Origin: Isochrysis galbana
Lineage: Eukaryota > Haptophyta > Isochrysidales > Isochrysidaceae
NCBI GenBank assembly: GCA_018136815.1
Contig: CM030933.1
Coordinates: forward strand, 5,348,282-5,412,281
Reading direction: 5' to 3'
DNA: 64,000 nt
The notes below the pieces were generated by a model. That model had not been told where the DNA came from, made no database searches, and saw only the letters and a list, made by a program, of their open reading frames with translations. Below are positions 63,931 to 64,000 of the stretch, piece after piece. Each line of letters starts with the position of its first letter. The first letter of the stretch is position 1. Made by a program: the position numbers and the translations under genes.

Positions 63931-64000
63931 GATGGAGCTCACTACTCCCGATTAATTTCCCAGGCTAACGTTCAACGTACATTGACTCACGCCAGTGGAC

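Overview
The window is nuclear DNA of a GC-rich, intron-bearing photosynthetic protist, most likely a haptophyte alga (inference). Evidence: GT-AG spliced eukaryotic genes; an EF-like GTPase (EFL) in place of classical EF-1alpha; a protein with stacked signal, transit and twin-arginine leaders, as expected for the thylakoid lumen of a secondary plastid; one probable GC-AG intron; and long CT/GA microsatellites beside translation starts. EFL also occurs in other algal lineages, so the assignment is not exclusive. Three 100-N runs (7356-7455, 32456-32555, 57556-57655) are scaffold gaps of unknown true length.

Host genes in order: a double cyclic-nucleotide-binding-fold protein (2890-4506, -); EFL (10371-11801, -) divergent from a PAP2 phosphatase (13198-14205, +); prohibitin (17921-19031, -) divergent from a nucleotide-sugar transporter (19756-21013, +); a rhodanese-tailed protein (23143-25065, -); the 3' part of HIBCH cut by a gap (31749-32455, -); the beta subunit of Rab geranylgeranyltransferase (34816-36483, +); a broken LRR gene (36855-37701, -); a protein with YYY...KVP repeats (37955-38716, -); a 1081-residue TPR protein (39188-43491, -); a membrane protein joining two Fe(II)/2OG dioxygenase-like domains (46376-50808, +); a lumen-targeted protein (52339-52917, -); a DUF4139/MuiA-like protein (54767-56758, -); and cyclin H (60688-62302, -). 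Exon chains were rebuilt from splice sites and phase and are given per gene. These are mostly unrelated housekeeping genes; I see no operon-like grouping.

Between them lies a dense layer of mobile DNA. The main family is non-LTR (LINE-like): an EN-encoding fragment at 1-2280, an unusual 2451-bp element at 26788-29238 with one 702-codon ORF that joins an ORF1-like region directly to a C-terminal zinc-knuckle region without endonuclease or reverse transcriptase, and several relics. Four insertions have 15-17-bp target-site duplications, and in each the 5' end is, or lies within a few bases of, a short hairpin. About fifteen such hairpins occur here; their stem sequences differ while pairing is largely kept. 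I reconstruct a nest at 26267-30770 in which two elements inserted into one older relative. There are also two or three TIR-bounded MITE-like elements (4623-5183 with a TA duplication; 34496-34711; possibly 45115-45582), a decayed copia reverse transcriptase, and minisatellites near gene starts.
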